Assembly (NCBI GenBank): GCA_027486405.1
Contig: JAIXPD010000053.1
Span: 1-64,000 of the forward strand
Direction of reading: 5' to 3'
Source of the DNA: Azospirillum sp.
GTDB taxonomy: Bacteria; Pseudomonadota; Alphaproteobacteria; Azospirillales; Azospirillaceae
DNA length: 64,000 nt
Shown in pieces: positions 48,665-59,404 of this stretch. The notes beneath the pieces were generated by a model. It saw nothing but the letters and a program-made list of their open reading frames with translations. It had not been told where the DNA came from and searched no databases. Each line of letters begins with the position of its first letter. The first letter of the stretch is position 1. The position numbers and the translations under genes were made by a program.

Positions 48665-48700
48665 CCGCCTCCCACACCTCAACGACAAGGAACCACCACC

Positions 48701-49960
48701 ATGAGCGTTGCCGTCCTCGACACAGCCGCCGCTCAGGCCGCCACCCCGCCGGGGGTGCCCGGCCTGCCGCGCCCGACCACCCCCGCCCACATCATCCGGG
48801 ACGACGCCGAAGCCATTGCGGTGGCCCAGGCGCTGGCCCGCGACGTCATCGCCGGAGCGGCCAAGCGCGACCGCGACCGCATCCTGCCGGTGGCGGAACT
48901 GGATGCCTTTTCGCAGAGCGGTCTGTGGTCGATCAACGTGCCCAAGGCCTTTGGCGGGCCGGAGGTGTCCTACGCCACCCTGTCCAAGGTGGTGCAGATC
49001 GTGGCGGCGGCGGATCCGTCGCTGTCGCAGATCTCGCAAAATCATCTCGGCGTGGTCGCCGCCATCCGCACCGTGTCGGACCCGGCGCAGCAAAGCCTGC
49101 TGTTCGGCGAGGTGCTGAAGGGCGTGCGCTTCGGCAACGCCTTTTCCGAGTTCGGGACCAAGCGCGCGGTCGATTTCGCCACCCGCTTCACCGACGCGGG
49201 CGATCATGTGATCGTCACCGGGCGGAAATTCTACTCCACCGGGGCGCTGCTGGCCCATCTCGTCCCCATCGTCGCGGTGGATGACGAGGGGCGGGCCTGG
49301 TACGCCATCGCCGACCGCAACGCCCCCGGCCTGACGGTGATCGACGATTGGTCCGGCTTCGGTCAGCGCACCACCGCCAGCGGCACGGTGATCCTGGATC
49401 GGGTCAAGGTGCCGAAAACCCATCTGGTTCCCGGTTACAAGGGCTATGAAACGCCGACCGCCGACGGCGCGATCTTCCAGATCATCCAGGTGGCGGTGGA
49501 CAACGGCATCGCCGAGGCGGCGATCCGCGACGCCATCGAGTTTGTGCGCACCCGCAGCCGTCCGTGGGTGGACAGCGGGCAGGACCGGGCGTCGGACGAT
49601 CCCTACACCATCCAGGCGGTGGGCCGCCTGACGCTCCGTCTGCACGCGGCGGAGGCGTTGCAGGACAAGGCCGGGCGCGCGGTGGACGTCGCCGTGGCCA
49701 ACCCCAACGCCGACACGGTCGCCGCCGCGCAGTTGGCGGTGGCCGAGGCCAAGATCCTCAGCACCGAAATCGCGCTGGAGGCCAGCAGCACCCTGTTCGA
49801 ACTGGCAGGCACCCGCTCCACCCTGGCCGATCACAATCTGGATCGCCATTGGCGCAACGCCCGCACCCACACCCTGCACGATCCGGTGCGCTGGAAATAC
49901 GCCATCCTCGGCAACCACGCGCTGAACGGTGTCAACCCGCCGCTGCACGCCTGGAGCTGA
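48701..49960 (+). CDS. sfnB: SfnB-like sulfur acquisition oxidoreductase
   Basis: Acyl-CoA dehydrogenase-like; SQSGLWSINVPKAFGGPEVSYATLSKVVQIVAAADPSLSQISQNHLG; end of the msuE-sfnG operon. Confidence 0.85.
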   Translation: MSVAVLDTAAAQAATPPGVPGLPRPTTPAHIIRDDAEAIAVAQALARDVIAGAAKRDRDRILPVAELDAFSQSGLWSINVPKAFGGPEVSYATLSKVVQIVAAADPSLSQISQNHLGVVAAIRTVSDPAQQSLLFGEVLKGVRFGNAFSEFGTKRAVDFATRFTDAGDHVIVTGRKFYSTGALLAHLVPIVAVDDEGRAWYAIADRNAPGLTVIDDWSGFGQRTTASGTVILDRVKVPKTHLVPGYKGYETPTADGAIFQIIQVAVDNGIAEAAIRDAIEFVRTRSRPWVDSGQDRASDDPYTIQAVGRLTLRLHAAEALQDKAGRAVDVAVANPNADTVAAAQLAVAEAKILSTEIALEASSTLFELAGTRSTLADHNLDRHWRNARTHTLHDPVRWKYAILGNHALNGVNPPLHAWS

Positions 49961-50027
49961 TTCCGCTTGGCGCAGGCCGACGCGGCCCTTGGCCCGTGTT
50001 CACCCACGGGCCGGGGACCGCGCGGCG

Positions 50028-50651
50028 TCACGCCCTGGCGGCGCGGCTGTTGGGCAACCGCACCGGCCAGCGGCGGAAGGCCAGCAGGCCGATGCACAGC
50101 GCGCCATAGACCAGCGGCGCGCTCTGCCAGCCCTTCACCAGCATCAGGAAATGCAGGCACCCGGCCAGCCCGGCGAGGAACACGCCCCGGTGCAGCGCGC
50201 GCCAACGCTTGCCGCCCAACCGCTTGACCATGCCATCGGTGGAGGTGGCGGCCAGCGCGGTCAGGATGACGAAGGCCCCCATGCCGATGGTGATGTAGGG
50301 GCGCTTCAGGATCTCCTTGCCGATGGCGGGCCAGTCGAAAAACTGGTCCAGCCCGACATAGGTCAGCAGATGGACGCTGGCGTAGAAAAAGGCGAACAGC
50401 CCCAGCATCCGGCGGAAGCGGGCCAGCGCCGCGACCCCGGTGAACAGCCGCAGCGGCGTCAGCGCCAGCGCGATCAGCAGAAAGCGCAAGGCCCACAGGC
50501 CGCTTTGCTTGACGCTTTCCAGGATCGGTTCGGCCCCCAGTTCGCCGGTCCAGGCCAGCCACACGGTCCAGACCAGCGGAACCAGCGCCAGGGCGAAGAC
50601 CACGGGTTTGGCCCAGCGGGACAGCAGCAGGGTGTTCAGCGTCGCGCGCAT
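50028..50651 (-). CDS. msrQ: Heme-binding membrane subunit MsrQ
   Basis: MRATLNTLLLSRWAKPVVF...; adjacent to msrP. Confidence 0.85.
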   Translation of the reverse strand: MRATLNTLLLSRWAKPVVFALALVPLVWTVWLAWTGELGAEPILESVKQSGLWALRFLLIALALTPLRLFTGVAALARFRRMLGLFAFFYASVHLLTYVGLDQFFDWPAIGKEILKRPYITIGMGAFVILTALAATSTDGMVKRLGGKRWRALHRGVFLAGLAGCLHFLMLVKGWQSAPLVYGALCIGLLAFRRWPVRLPNSRAARA

Positions 50652-50653
50652 GG

Positions 50654-51598
50654 TCAGTAATTCGCCCGCAGATCCATGCCGCTGTAAAGGGACGCCACCT
50701 CGTCGCCATAGCCGTTGAAGGGCAGCGTCTTGCGGCGGGAGAAATCGCCGACGCGGCGTTCGGTCGCCTGACTCCAGCGCGGGTGATCGACCTCCGGGTT
50801 GACGTTGGAGTAGAAGCCATACTCGCGCGGCTGGGAGCGGTTCCAGGCGGTCGGCGGCTGGGTCTTCGTCAGGGTGATCTTGACCACCGATTTGATGGAT
50901 TTGAAGCCGTACTTCCACGGAACCACCAGCCGGATCGGCGCGCCGTTTTGGTTGGGCAGGATTTCGCCATACATGCCGACCGCCATCAGGGCCAGCGGGT
51001 GCATCGCCTCGTCCAGCCGCAGCCCTTCGGTGTAGGGCCATTCCAGCACCCAGGATTTTTGCCCGTACATGCGTTCGGGATCCATCAGGGTCTGGAAGGC
51101 GACGAATTTGGCGTTGCCGGTCGGCTCCACCCGCTTCAGCAGTTCGGCCAGCGGGAAGCCGATCCAGGGGATCACCATCGACCAGCCTTCCACGCAGCGC
51201 AGGCGGTAGATGCGCTCCTCCAGCGAAAATTTCAGCAGATCGTCGATGCCGATGGTCAGCGGTTTGGCGACCTCGCCGTCGATGGTGATGGTCCATGGCC
51301 GGGTGCGCAGCGCCTTGGCCCCGTCGGCGGGGTCGGCCTTGCCGGTGCCGAATTCGTAGAAGTTGTTGTAGGTCGTCGCCGACTTGATCGGCGTCACCGC
51401 GTCCAGCGCGGCGTCGGCGGGTTGGCGGGTGGTGGGAACCTGGAAGGTGGCGGCGCGCGCGGCCTGCGGGAAGGCGGTTCCGCCCAGGGCCAGCGCCGCC
51501 GCCCCGCCGCCGATCAACGCACGGCGGGAGAGATACAGCCCGTGCGGCGTGACCTCGTCCTCGCGGGCTTGCGACGCGGTGGGGAATTTGAACAGCAT
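50654..51598 (-). CDS. msrP: Methionine sulfoxide reductase catalytic subunit MsrP (YedY)
   Basis: Tat-like signal [38 protein letters not shown]. Confidence 0.92.
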   Translation of the reverse strand: MLFKFPTASQAREDEVTPHGLYLSRRALIGGGAAALALGGTAFPQAARAATFQVPTTRQPADAALDAVTPIKSATTYNNFYEFGTGKADPADGAKALRTRPWTITIDGEVAKPLTIGIDDLLKFSLEERIYRLRCVEGWSMVIPWIGFPLAELLKRVEPTGNAKFVAFQTLMDPERMYGQKSWVLEWPYTEGLRLDEAMHPLALMAVGMYGEILPNQNGAPIRLVVPWKYGFKSIKSVVKITLTKTQPPTAWNRSQPREYGFYSNVNPEVDHPRWSQATERRVGDFSRRKTLPFNGYGDEVASLYSGMDLRANY

Positions 51599-52081
51599 TG
51601 GCTTGATCTCCCAAGGACGAACGGTCGGGGTCGAACGGTAGCGGCCAACCGGTCGGGACCGGACGGCGCGTTGTTTTTCACCCCATAACCATAGGGCGGG
51701 GCGTGTGCGGCGGCAAATCACAGCCGGACACATTTGCGTGAAGGCGGATGCGTGACGCGCGGCGGGAAAAAGGATGTGGAACGAAAAATCCGCTTTACGA
51801 GCAAATTCGGAATCCATATTCTAAATCCACCCGCTGCCTGGACGGATTGAGCCTGTCCAGACCGGCGTTCGCCACGGGAGTTCCACCCCGTCGCGCCGAC
51901 CCTGACGCGTCCGCCGGTCCGTTGCGACCGGGATTGGGCGTGTCCGTCGCACCGGGTTTGCCAACGATCACACGGGCCGCCGTCGCGGCGGAGGATACGG
52001 GAGCGGTCCAACCGCACCGCGTCCGGTGTTGCCCGATGGCCGTGGCCGATCCGCCGCTGTTCTTGCCATTTGGGGGAAACC

Positions 52082-53296
52082 ATGATTCCGGCCAACCGCC
52101 GCACCCTTGCGGCTGTCCTGACCGTCCCGCCGCTTGCCTTGCTCATGGGCAGCGCCGCGCACGCCGCCGAACCGTTCAAGCTGGTCATTGGCGGCGACGC
52201 TTACTTTGAAGCGGGCTTTGTCGGGCAGGACCGCGACAACGGCCTGCGCTCCAGCGAGTTCCGCAACCGCATGCGGGTGGTGTTCACGCCGTCGGCCAAG
52301 GCCGACAACGGGCTGGAATACGGCGCTCGTCTGCGCATCCGCGCCAGTTCCGGCACCGGGACGACCGACGCCGACCGGTCCTTCATCTTCGTCAACGGCT
52401 CGTTCGGTTCGGTTCGCCTGGGCATGGTGAACTCGTACAACGATGACATCTGGGTGGCGCGGCCCATTGATTACCTGCCGCTCGCCAGCTCCGACGGGGT
52501 GGCGGCCTGGTTGCCGGGTGCCAGCGCCCAGACTCTGATCAACGGGCGTTACGCGGGCACGGATCTGCCGGTGGCGCCGGGGGCCGGATCGGCCTTGCAG
52601 CATTCGATCACGGTGCAGGGCACGGCGACCAAGGTTGTCTATTACTCCCCGCGCTTTGCCGGTCTGCAAGCCGGTCTGTCCTACACCCCGCGCACTGACA
52701 GCACGGCGACCGACGTCAACCGGGTGAAGGCGGTCAGCAGCAGCGGGGCCGGGGCCACCACCAATTTCCAGGACATCGTCGAACTGGGGCTGCATTACAA
52801 GAACAGCTTCGACGGCGTCGATGTGGCGGCCAGCGCCGCCTACAATCTGGGCAAGGCGTCGTCCAGCGCGTCGGCGGCGGACCGGTATCAGGATCTGCGT
52901 GCCTTCCAGATCGGCGCGCGGGTTGGGTACGCCGGGTTCAGCCTGGGTGCCGGTTATGTCGATTACGGCAAGAGCGGGCAGAACAAAAATTCCAGCGTCG
53001 CCCCCTTCCGCGACAGCGCGCGCGGCTGGAACGTCGGCGTGCAGTACGTCACCGGCCCGTGGACGCTGGGCGGCGGCTATGTCTATGGCCAGGACGCCGG
53101 ATCCTACAGCCTGCGCGGCGCGCGCAAGCTGGACGTGATCGAGCTGGGTGTCGGCTATCAGGTCGCCCCCGGCCTGCAAATCCAGGCGCAGTATGACCAC
53201 TTCCGCGCCCGCAGCGACAAGGCCGCCACCACCGCCACCGGCAGCCCGGACGACAACGGCAACGTCGCCCTGCTGCGCAGCGTCCTGACCTTCTGA
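52082..53296 (+). CDS. Gram-negative porin
   Basis: Signal peptide; GGDAYFEAGFVGQDRDNG, FRNRMRVVFTPSAKADNGLEYGARLRI; ends LLRSVLTF. Confidence 0.88.
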   Translation: MIPANRRTLAAVLTVPPLALLMGSAAHAAEPFKLVIGGDAYFEAGFVGQDRDNGLRSSEFRNRMRVVFTPSAKADNGLEYGARLRIRASSGTGTTDADRSFIFVNGSFGSVRLGMVNSYNDDIWVARPIDYLPLASSDGVAAWLPGASAQTLINGRYAGTDLPVAPGAGSALQHSITVQGTATKVVYYSPRFAGLQAGLSYTPRTDSTATDVNRVKAVSSSGAGATTNFQDIVELGLHYKNSFDGVDVAASAAYNLGKASSSASAADRYQDLRAFQIGARVGYAGFSLGAGYVDYGKSGQNKNSSVAPFRDSARGWNVGVQYVTGPWTLGGGYVYGQDAGSYSLRGARKLDVIELGVGYQVAPGLQIQAQYDHFRARSDKAATTATGSPDDNGNVALLRSVLTF

Positions 53297-53346
53297 CGCG
53301 TTTTCCTGGTTTCGCAAGGTCTCTGGTTTTGCTGGCTCCATCCGCC

Positions 53347-53383
53347 TGCCCCCTTCCGCACCGCGCGGGAGGGGGCATTTTTT
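53347..53383. terminator. Intrinsic terminator after the porin gene
   Basis: TGCCCCCTTCC...GGGAGGGGGCA followed by TTTTTT. Confidence 0.75.
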
Positions 53384-53409
53384 GGTGTTTCTGGTGCGAG
53401 GGGGGAGGG

Positions 53410-54402
53410 TCAGCAGGCGGTGCGGCGGATCACCAGTTCGGGGACCACCAGATCGACGGTGCGGCGCGGCGGCGCGCCGTCGCACACCTCGGCGATCATC
53501 GCCATCAGCCGGGCGATCTGGGCGTCGAGGTTGGGCCGCAGGGTGCTGAGGGAAAAGGCCGACCAGGACGCCATCGGGATGTCGTCAAAGCCCAGGATCG
53601 CCACATCCTCGGGGACGCGCAGGCGGAAGGCGCTGGCGGCCTGGAGCGCGCCCAGCGCGAACATGTCGTTGAAGCAGAACAGCGCGTCGGGCCGTTCCAA
53701 CTGGGCGAACAGGCGGGTTGCGGCGTTGTAGCCTCCTTCGAAGCTGTTGTCCTCGGACCGTTCCTCCAACAGGGGCAACCCGGCCGCCTCCAGCGCGGCG
53801 GCCAGCCCGGCGCGCCGCCGCAGGTTGGAATCGGTGCGCGACTCCTTGGACACATAGGCGATGCGCGTGCGCCCGCTGCGGATCAGGAATTGCCCGCCCA
53901 TCAGCCCGCCGAGATGGCTGTCGCAGGCCACCCCGCCCAGCCCGTCCAGTTGACGACCGAACTGGAACACGGGGGTGTCGAGCGCGCGCAACTGGCCGAC
54001 CACCCGGTCGGACACCGTGCCGCCGACCACCACGATGGCGTCCACCTGGTAATCCAGCGCGTGCATGGTGGATTCGGTGACGTCCTGGCGCGGGGTTTCC
54101 GGGATGACCAGGGCGCGCTTGTCGGCCTCCGCGATCGCCAGCAGCAGCTTTTTCAACACGATGTCGACGTGCGGGTTGTCCATTTCGGCGACCAGCAGGG
54201 CCACCAACCCGGTGCTGCGCCCGGTCAGCGAGCGGGCGATGGCGTTGGGGCGATAGCCCAACTCCTCCGCCGCCGCCTCGATCCGTTTGCGGGTGTCGTC
54301 GGACACCTGCCCGTCGCCAAAGCAACGCGACACCGCCGAACGCGACACCCCGGCCCGGTCGGCCACATGCTGGGCGGTCACACGCGATTTCACCGATTCC
54401 AC
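53410..54402 (-). CDS. LacI-family transcriptional regulator (GTG start proposed)
   Basis: VTAQHVADRAGVSRSAVSRCFGDGQVSDDTRKRIEAAAEELGYRPNAIARSL. Confidence 0.88.
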   Translation of the reverse strand: MESVKSRVTAQHVADRAGVSRSAVSRCFGDGQVSDDTRKRIEAAAEELGYRPNAIARSLTGRSTGLVALLVAEMDNPHVDIVLKKLLLAIAEADKRALVIPETPRQDVTESTMHALDYQVDAIVVVGGTVSDRVVGQLRALDTPVFQFGRQLDGLGGVACDSHLGGLMGGQFLIRSGRTRIAYVSKESRTDSNLRRRAGLAAALEAAGLPLLEERSEDNSFEGGYNAATRLFAQLERPDALFCFNDMFALGALQAASAFRLRVPEDVAILGFDDIPMASWSAFSLSTLRPNLDAQIARLMAMIAEVCDGAPPRRTVDLVVPELVIRRTAC

Positions 54403-54511
54403 CGTTCTGGTTGAAACGCGCCGTGCCGACGCGGTCGTCCCGCGACTCTGACCCGGAATCGCGCGGCTCCGCAAGCCCGCTGTTGCCGGAACCGCGACCG
54501 GACGCGTGTTT

Positions 54512-54531
54512 TTATGCACGCGCGTGCATAA
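54512..54531. promoter_or_regulatory. Perfect 20-bp palindrome, LacI-family operator O1 candidate
   Basis: TTATGCACGCGCGTGCATAA. Confidence 0.75.
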
Positions 54532-54712
54532 CTCAAACGTTCCAACTCGTCCCAGTTTTGGTGTGCGGCGCGGTGGAAATGGGGGGAATAAGGGCAGGGG
54601 TTCTGCTCTAAAATGGCCGATTTCCAAGCGATTCCAGCGATGGAATGATTTTTCCATTTGACGCGCGCTGGGGATTGACTCTGATTGGTCCGTCGAATAG
54701 CTTGTGTATCGA

Positions 54713-54728
54713 ATGAACGCGCGTGCAG
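54713..54728. promoter_or_regulatory. Second LacI-family operator candidate O2
   Basis: ATGAACGCGCGTGCAG; core shared with O1, centres about 199 bp apart. Confidence 0.55.
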
Positions 54729-54988
54729 CGCTGTTTTCCAACCCCAACCCACCGGACGCGCGATCCGGTTGCGGCGTGGGCGGGGCCGCTCTCCCCCGCT
54801 CCATTCGACGGCGCCGCAGCGTCGTCCGCGTCCGGCTCAATCGGACGCGGACGATGGCGCGGAGGACCGTCGGCCGCCAGAGCCGGGAGCGCGGGCGGGG
54901 CGTCCAACCGCCCATCCAAACACACGCCTGTCCCAGCGCACGCCTGCCTGAAAATCATTCGGCCTAAAAATCATTCGGGAGGACCACC

Positions 54989-56077
54989 ATGCACTGCAAC
55001 ACCCGCCGCGCCGCTGACCAGCCGTCCCGCAAAGCCGTGTCGCGTTTGACCCTGTTGGCGTCGAGCGCGCTGGCCGCCGTGGCCGCCGCCGTCGGCCTGG
55101 CCCCGGCCCCCGCGTCCGCCGCGTCCGAAGTGGTGATCTATTGCTCGGTCAACGAGGATTGGTGCCGCGAGGCCGTGACCAGCTTTGAACGCCAGACCGG
55201 CATCAAAACGCTGATGACCCGGAAAAGCTCCGGCGAGGTGTACGCTCAACTCCGCGCGGAAAAGAGCAATCCGAAGGCCGACGTCTGGTTCGGCGGGTCG
55301 GGCGATCCGCATTTGCAGGCCGCCGAGGAAGGGCTGACCGAGGTCTACAAGTCCAACAAGCTGGAGGAGCTGTATGGCTGGGCGGTGAAGCAGGCCGAGG
55401 TGGCGCAGTACCGCACGGTCGGCGTCTACATGGGTGCCCTGGGCTTCGGCTACAACAAGGATTTGCTGGCCAAGCGCAAGCTGACCCCGCCCGCCTGCTG
55501 GTCCGACCTGCTGGCCCCCGGCTTCCGCGACGAGGTGCAGGTCGCCGATCCCAACTCCTCAGGGACCTCCTACACCATGCTGGCGACGATGGTGCAGTTG
55601 ATGGGCGAGGATGCGGCGTTCGATTACATGAAAAAGCTGCACAAGAACGTTAACCAATACACCAAATCCGGGGCCGCCCCGGCCAAATCGGTGGCGCAGG
55701 GCGAAACCATGCTCGGCATCACCTTCCAGCACGATCTGTTGACCGAGGTCATCGCCGGTGCCCCGGTGTCCATCGTCGCCCCGTGCGAGGGGACCGGTTA
55801 CGAAATCGGGTCGATGAGCATCATCAAGGGCGCGCGCAACATGGAAACGGCCAAGGCCTTCTATGAATGGGCGCTGACGCCGGAGGCCCAGGCGTTGGGG
55901 GCCAAGGTGAAGAATTATCAAATCCCCAGCAACGCCGGTGCGCAGATCCCGGCCGAAGCGCCGCGCATCGACAAGATGAAGCTGATTTCCTACGACTTTG
56001 CGCGCTACGGCTCCACCGCCGAACGCACCCGCCTGCTCGGCAAGTGGGACCGCGAGGTCAAGGCCCTGGCGAAATAG
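54989..56077 (+). CDS. ABC transporter substrate-binding protein (Fbp/AfuA-like)
   Basis: SEVVIYCSVNEDWCREAVTSFERQTGIKTLMTRKSSGEVYAQLRAEKSNPKADVWFGGSGDPHLQAAEEG. Confidence 0.85.
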   Translation: MHCNTRRAADQPSRKAVSRLTLLASSALAAVAAAVGLAPAPASAASEVVIYCSVNEDWCREAVTSFERQTGIKTLMTRKSSGEVYAQLRAEKSNPKADVWFGGSGDPHLQAAEEGLTEVYKSNKLEELYGWAVKQAEVAQYRTVGVYMGALGFGYNKDLLAKRKLTPPACWSDLLAPGFRDEVQVADPNSSGTSYTMLATMVQLMGEDAAFDYMKKLHKNVNQYTKSGAAPAKSVAQGETMLGITFQHDLLTEVIAGAPVSIVAPCEGTGYEIGSMSIIKGARNMETAKAFYEWALTPEAQALGAKVKNYQIPSNAGAQIPAEAPRIDKMKLISYDFARYGSTAERTRLLGKWDREVKALAK

Positions 56078-56089
56078 GCGGGTCGGATC

Positions 56090-58228
56090 ATGCAACGACG
56101 TCTGGGTTTCTGGGTGGCGATGGGGTGGGCGGCGCTGCTGTTGCTGCCCTGGCATTTCGCCACCCGTTCCATTGTGAACGATGCGGCGCTGGTGCAGGGC
56201 GTGACGGGCGGGGCGGCGTGGCTGCTGCCGCTGGTCCTGCCGCTGCTGGCCGCCCTGGCCGCCACCCTGTCCCCCGATCGGCAAGGCCGCCCGCGCGCGG
56301 GTTGGCTGATCGCGGCGGGGGCGGGCGGGTTGGGCTGGCTCATCCTGCAAAGCCTGCTGTTCGCCCAGCCGGGCTTGGGGCTGGGGGCCGCACTCTACGC
56401 CGTCACCGCGCTGGTGCTGTGCGCCCATGGGCTGGCCCTGCGCGGCTGGTGCAAGGGCGATGTCTTCATCGTGTCGGCCATCGGGCTGGTGCTGGGGTCG
56501 ATCCTGGTCTTCGTCGGCTATCCGGTGATCCGCATCCTGTTGTCGGCGGTGCAGGACAACAACGGCAACCTGATGGTCGCCGGGCTGTTCGGCAAGCTGA
56601 CCGATACCAGCGTCTGGGGGCTGGGGTGCGTCACCGGGTCGGGCAGCGTCTGCGGCGTGGCCTGGAACACGCTGGCGCTGGCGACCGTGGTCGGGCTGCT
56701 GACCACCGCGACCGGGTTGGCCTTTGCGCTGATCGCCGTGCGCACCGGCTTCCGCTTCAAAACGGCGCTGCGGCTGGTGTCGATCCTGCCGGTCATCACC
56801 CCGCCGTTCGTCATCGGTCTGGCCATCATCCTGCTGTTCGGCCGGGCGGGGGTCGTCACCGACCTGATGTCCACCCTGTTCGACATTCCCCGGTCGCGCT
56901 GGATTTACGGGATGCCGGGCGTGGCGCTGGCGCAGGTGCTGGCCTTCACCCCCATCGCCTTCCTGGTGCTGGTCGGCGTGCTGCAAGGCGTCAGCCCGAC
57001 GTTGGAGGAGGCCAGCCAGACCCTGCGCGCCACCCCGTGGGTGACGTTCCGCACGGTGACGCTGCCGCTGATCCGTCCCGGTCTGGCCAACGCCTTCCTG
57101 ATTTCCTTCATCGAAAGCCTGGCCGATTTCGGCAACCCGCTGGTGCTGGGCGGCAATTTCGATGTGCTCTCCACCAAGATATTCTTCGCCGTGGTCGGGG
57201 CGGCGCAGGATCAGGGCCGGGCGGCGGTGCTGGCGATCATCCTGTTGAGCTTCACCCTGTCGGCCTTTCTGGCGCAACGGCTGTGGCTGGGCCGCCGGTC
57301 CTACACCACCGTGTCGGGCAAGGGCGACGCCGGTCTGGCCAGCCCGCTGCCGTCGGGCGTGCGCTGGGTGGCGACCGCCGTGGCGGCGCTGTGGACCGTT
57401 GTGACGGTGCTGGTCTATGGGACCATCCTGGTCGGCGGTTTCGTGAAAAGCCTGGGGCGCGACAACACGCCGACGCTGATCCATTACCAGACCGCCTTCG
57501 GGGTGGAGCATGGGGCGAACGGCTGGTGGTTCAGCGGTTCGGCCTGGGATTCGCTGTTCACCACGCTGGGCGTCTCGCTGGTCGCCATGCCGTTGACCGC
57601 CGCGCTGGGGCTGCTGACCGCCTATCTGCTGGTGCGCCAGAATTTTATCGGGCGCGGCGCGTTCGAGTTCATCACGATGCTGAGCTTTGCCATTCCCGGC
57701 ACGGTGATCGGCGTCAGCTACATCCTCGCCTTCAACACGCCGCCGATCGAACTGACCGGGACCGGCCTGATCCTGATCATCGCCTTTGTCTTCCGCAACA
57801 TGCCGGTCGGCATCCGGGCGGGCATCGCCACCCTGAGCCAGATCGACAAGAGCCTGGACGAAGCGTCGCTGACGCTGGGGGCGCGGTCCTTCACCACGCT
57901 GCGCCGGGTGATCCTGCCGCTGCTGCGCCCGGCCATCGTCACCGCCATGGTCTACGCCTTCGTCCGCGCCATCACCAGCGTCAGCGCCGTCATCTTCCTG
58001 GTCACGGCGAAATACAACCTCGCCACCGCCTACATCGTCGGGCGGGCGGAGGTCGGCGAATACGGGCTGGCCATCGCCTATTCCTCGGTCCTGATCGCCA
58101 TCATGGTGCTGGCGCTGCTGACGATCCAACTGCTGGTCGGGGAACGCCGCCTGGGCCGTCGCGCCGCCGCGCCGTCCGCCGATTCCTCCGTCTCGCCCGA
58201 CTCTCCTGCTTCCAAGGTCAACGCATGA
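56090..58228 (+). CDS. Fused two-domain ABC permease (FbpB/AfuB-like)
   Basis: 713 codons; two permease-type segments (LEEASQTLRATPWVTFRTVTLPLIRPGL and LDEASLTLGARSFTTLRRVILPLLRPAI). Confidence 0.85.
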   Translation: MQRRLGFWVAMGWAALLLLPWHFATRSIVNDAALVQGVTGGAAWLLPLVLPLLAALAATLSPDRQGRPRAGWLIAAGAGGLGWLILQSLLFAQPGLGLGAALYAVTALVLCAHGLALRGWCKGDVFIVSAIGLVLGSILVFVGYPVIRILLSAVQDNNGNLMVAGLFGKLTDTSVWGLGCVTGSGSVCGVAWNTLALATVVGLLTTATGLAFALIAVRTGFRFKTALRLVSILPVITPPFVIGLAIILLFGRAGVVTDLMSTLFDIPRSRWIYGMPGVALAQVLAFTPIAFLVLVGVLQGVSPTLEEASQTLRATPWVTFRTVTLPLIRPGLANAFLISFIESLADFGNPLVLGGNFDVLSTKIFFAVVGAAQDQGRAAVLAIILLSFTLSAFLAQRLWLGRRSYTTVSGKGDAGLASPLPSGVRWVATAVAALWTVVTVLVYGTILVGGFVKSLGRDNTPTLIHYQTAFGVEHGANGWWFSGSAWDSLFTTLGVSLVAMPLTAALGLLTAYLLVRQNFIGRGAFEFITMLSFAIPGTVIGVSYILAFNTPPIELTGTGLILIIAFVFRNMPVGIRAGIATLSQIDKSLDEASLTLGARSFTTLRRVILPLLRPAIVTAMVYAFVRAITSVSAVIFLVTAKYNLATAYIVGRAEVGEYGLAIAYSSVLIAIMVLALLTIQLLVGERRLGRRAAAPSADSSVSPDSPASKVNA

Positions 58229-59346
58229 CCCACCATCCGACCGCCGTTCCGTCGGGAACGCCCGCACCCGCCTCCGCCATCCGCCGCCCGGCGGTGGAGT
58301 TCCGCGCCGTCACCAAGCGCTATGGCTCCTTCACCGCCGTCACCGATGTCAGCTTCGCCATCGAAACCGGCACGTTGGTGACGCTGCTCGGCCCGTCGGG
58401 CTGCGGCAAAACCACCACCCTGCGCATGATCGCCGGGCTGGAGCAGACCTCCACCGGCCAGATCCTGATCGGGGGGGAGGATGTCACCACCCGATCCGCC
58501 GCCGAACGCGACGTCAGCATGGTGTTCCAGAGCTACGCCCTGTTCCCGCACATGTCGATCCTCGACAACGTTGCCTACGGGCTGGTGGTCGGCGGCATGG
58601 CGAAGCGACCGGCCGAGGAGGCCGCGCGCGCCAAGCTGGAGTTGGTCGGGCTGGCCGGGCTGGAAAAACGGCTGCCCAGCGAATTGTCGGGCGGCCAGCA
58701 GCAGCGCGTGGCCGTGGCCCGCGCCATCGTGCTGGAACCGCGCGTGCTGCTGTTCGACGAGCCGCTGTCGAACCTGGACGCCAAGATGCGCCGCCGGGTG
58801 CGCGAGGACATCCGCCAGCTTCAGCAAAGCCTGAAACTGACCGTGGTCTACGTCACCCACGACCAGGAAGAGGCGCTGGCCGTGTCCGACCGCATCATCG
58901 TCATGGCGGGCGGCACAATCGCCCAGGATGGCGCGCCGCGCGATCTGTACGAACGCCCGGCCAGCCGCTTCATCGCCGATTTCATCGGCGACGCCAACAT
59001 CGTGCCCGCCGCGCTGGCCGGGCGGGACGGGGCGCTGGGGCGGATCGCCGTCGGGGCGGCGTCGCTGGCGCTGCCGCATCGCGGCGTGGCCGATGGGCCG
59101 GTGGAACTGGCGGTGCGCCCGCACGCCATCCGGCTGGCCGAACCGGACGAACCGGGCGGGGTGCCGGGGCGCATCCTCTACGCCGCCTATCTGGGCGACC
59201 ACATGGAGTATGAGGTGGGGGTGTCGCTGGCGGGCCGGGACATCACCCTGTTCGCCCGCTCCGCCGACGTGGACAGCCCGCGCGCGATTGGCGACGCCGT
59301 GTCGGTCGGCTTTGCCCCGCAGGGCGTCACCGTCATTCCCGGCTGA
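58225..59346 (+). CDS. ABC transporter ATP-binding protein (FbpC/PotA-like)
   Basis: GPSGCGKTTTLRMIAGLE, ELSGGQQQRVAVARAIVLEPRVLLFDEPLSNLDAKMR. Confidence 0.92.
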   Translation: MTHHPTAVPSGTPAPASAIRRPAVEFRAVTKRYGSFTAVTDVSFAIETGTLVTLLGPSGCGKTTTLRMIAGLEQTSTGQILIGGEDVTTRSAAERDVSMVFQSYALFPHMSILDNVAYGLVVGGMAKRPAEEAARAKLELVGLAGLEKRLPSELSGGQQQRVAVARAIVLEPRVLLFDEPLSNLDAKMRRRVREDIRQLQQSLKLTVVYVTHDQEEALAVSDRIIVMAGGTIAQDGAPRDLYERPASRFIADFIGDANIVPAALAGRDGALGRIAVGAASLALPHRGVADGPVELAVRPHAIRLAEPDEPGGVPGRILYAAYLGDHMEYEVGVSLAGRDITLFARSADVDSPRAIGDAVSVGFAPQGVTVIPG

Positions 59347-59404
59347 TCCGTTGCCGGTTTCCGTCCTTCAAACCCACCGTCCATCAACAAGGAGTCCCGC
59401 CGTG

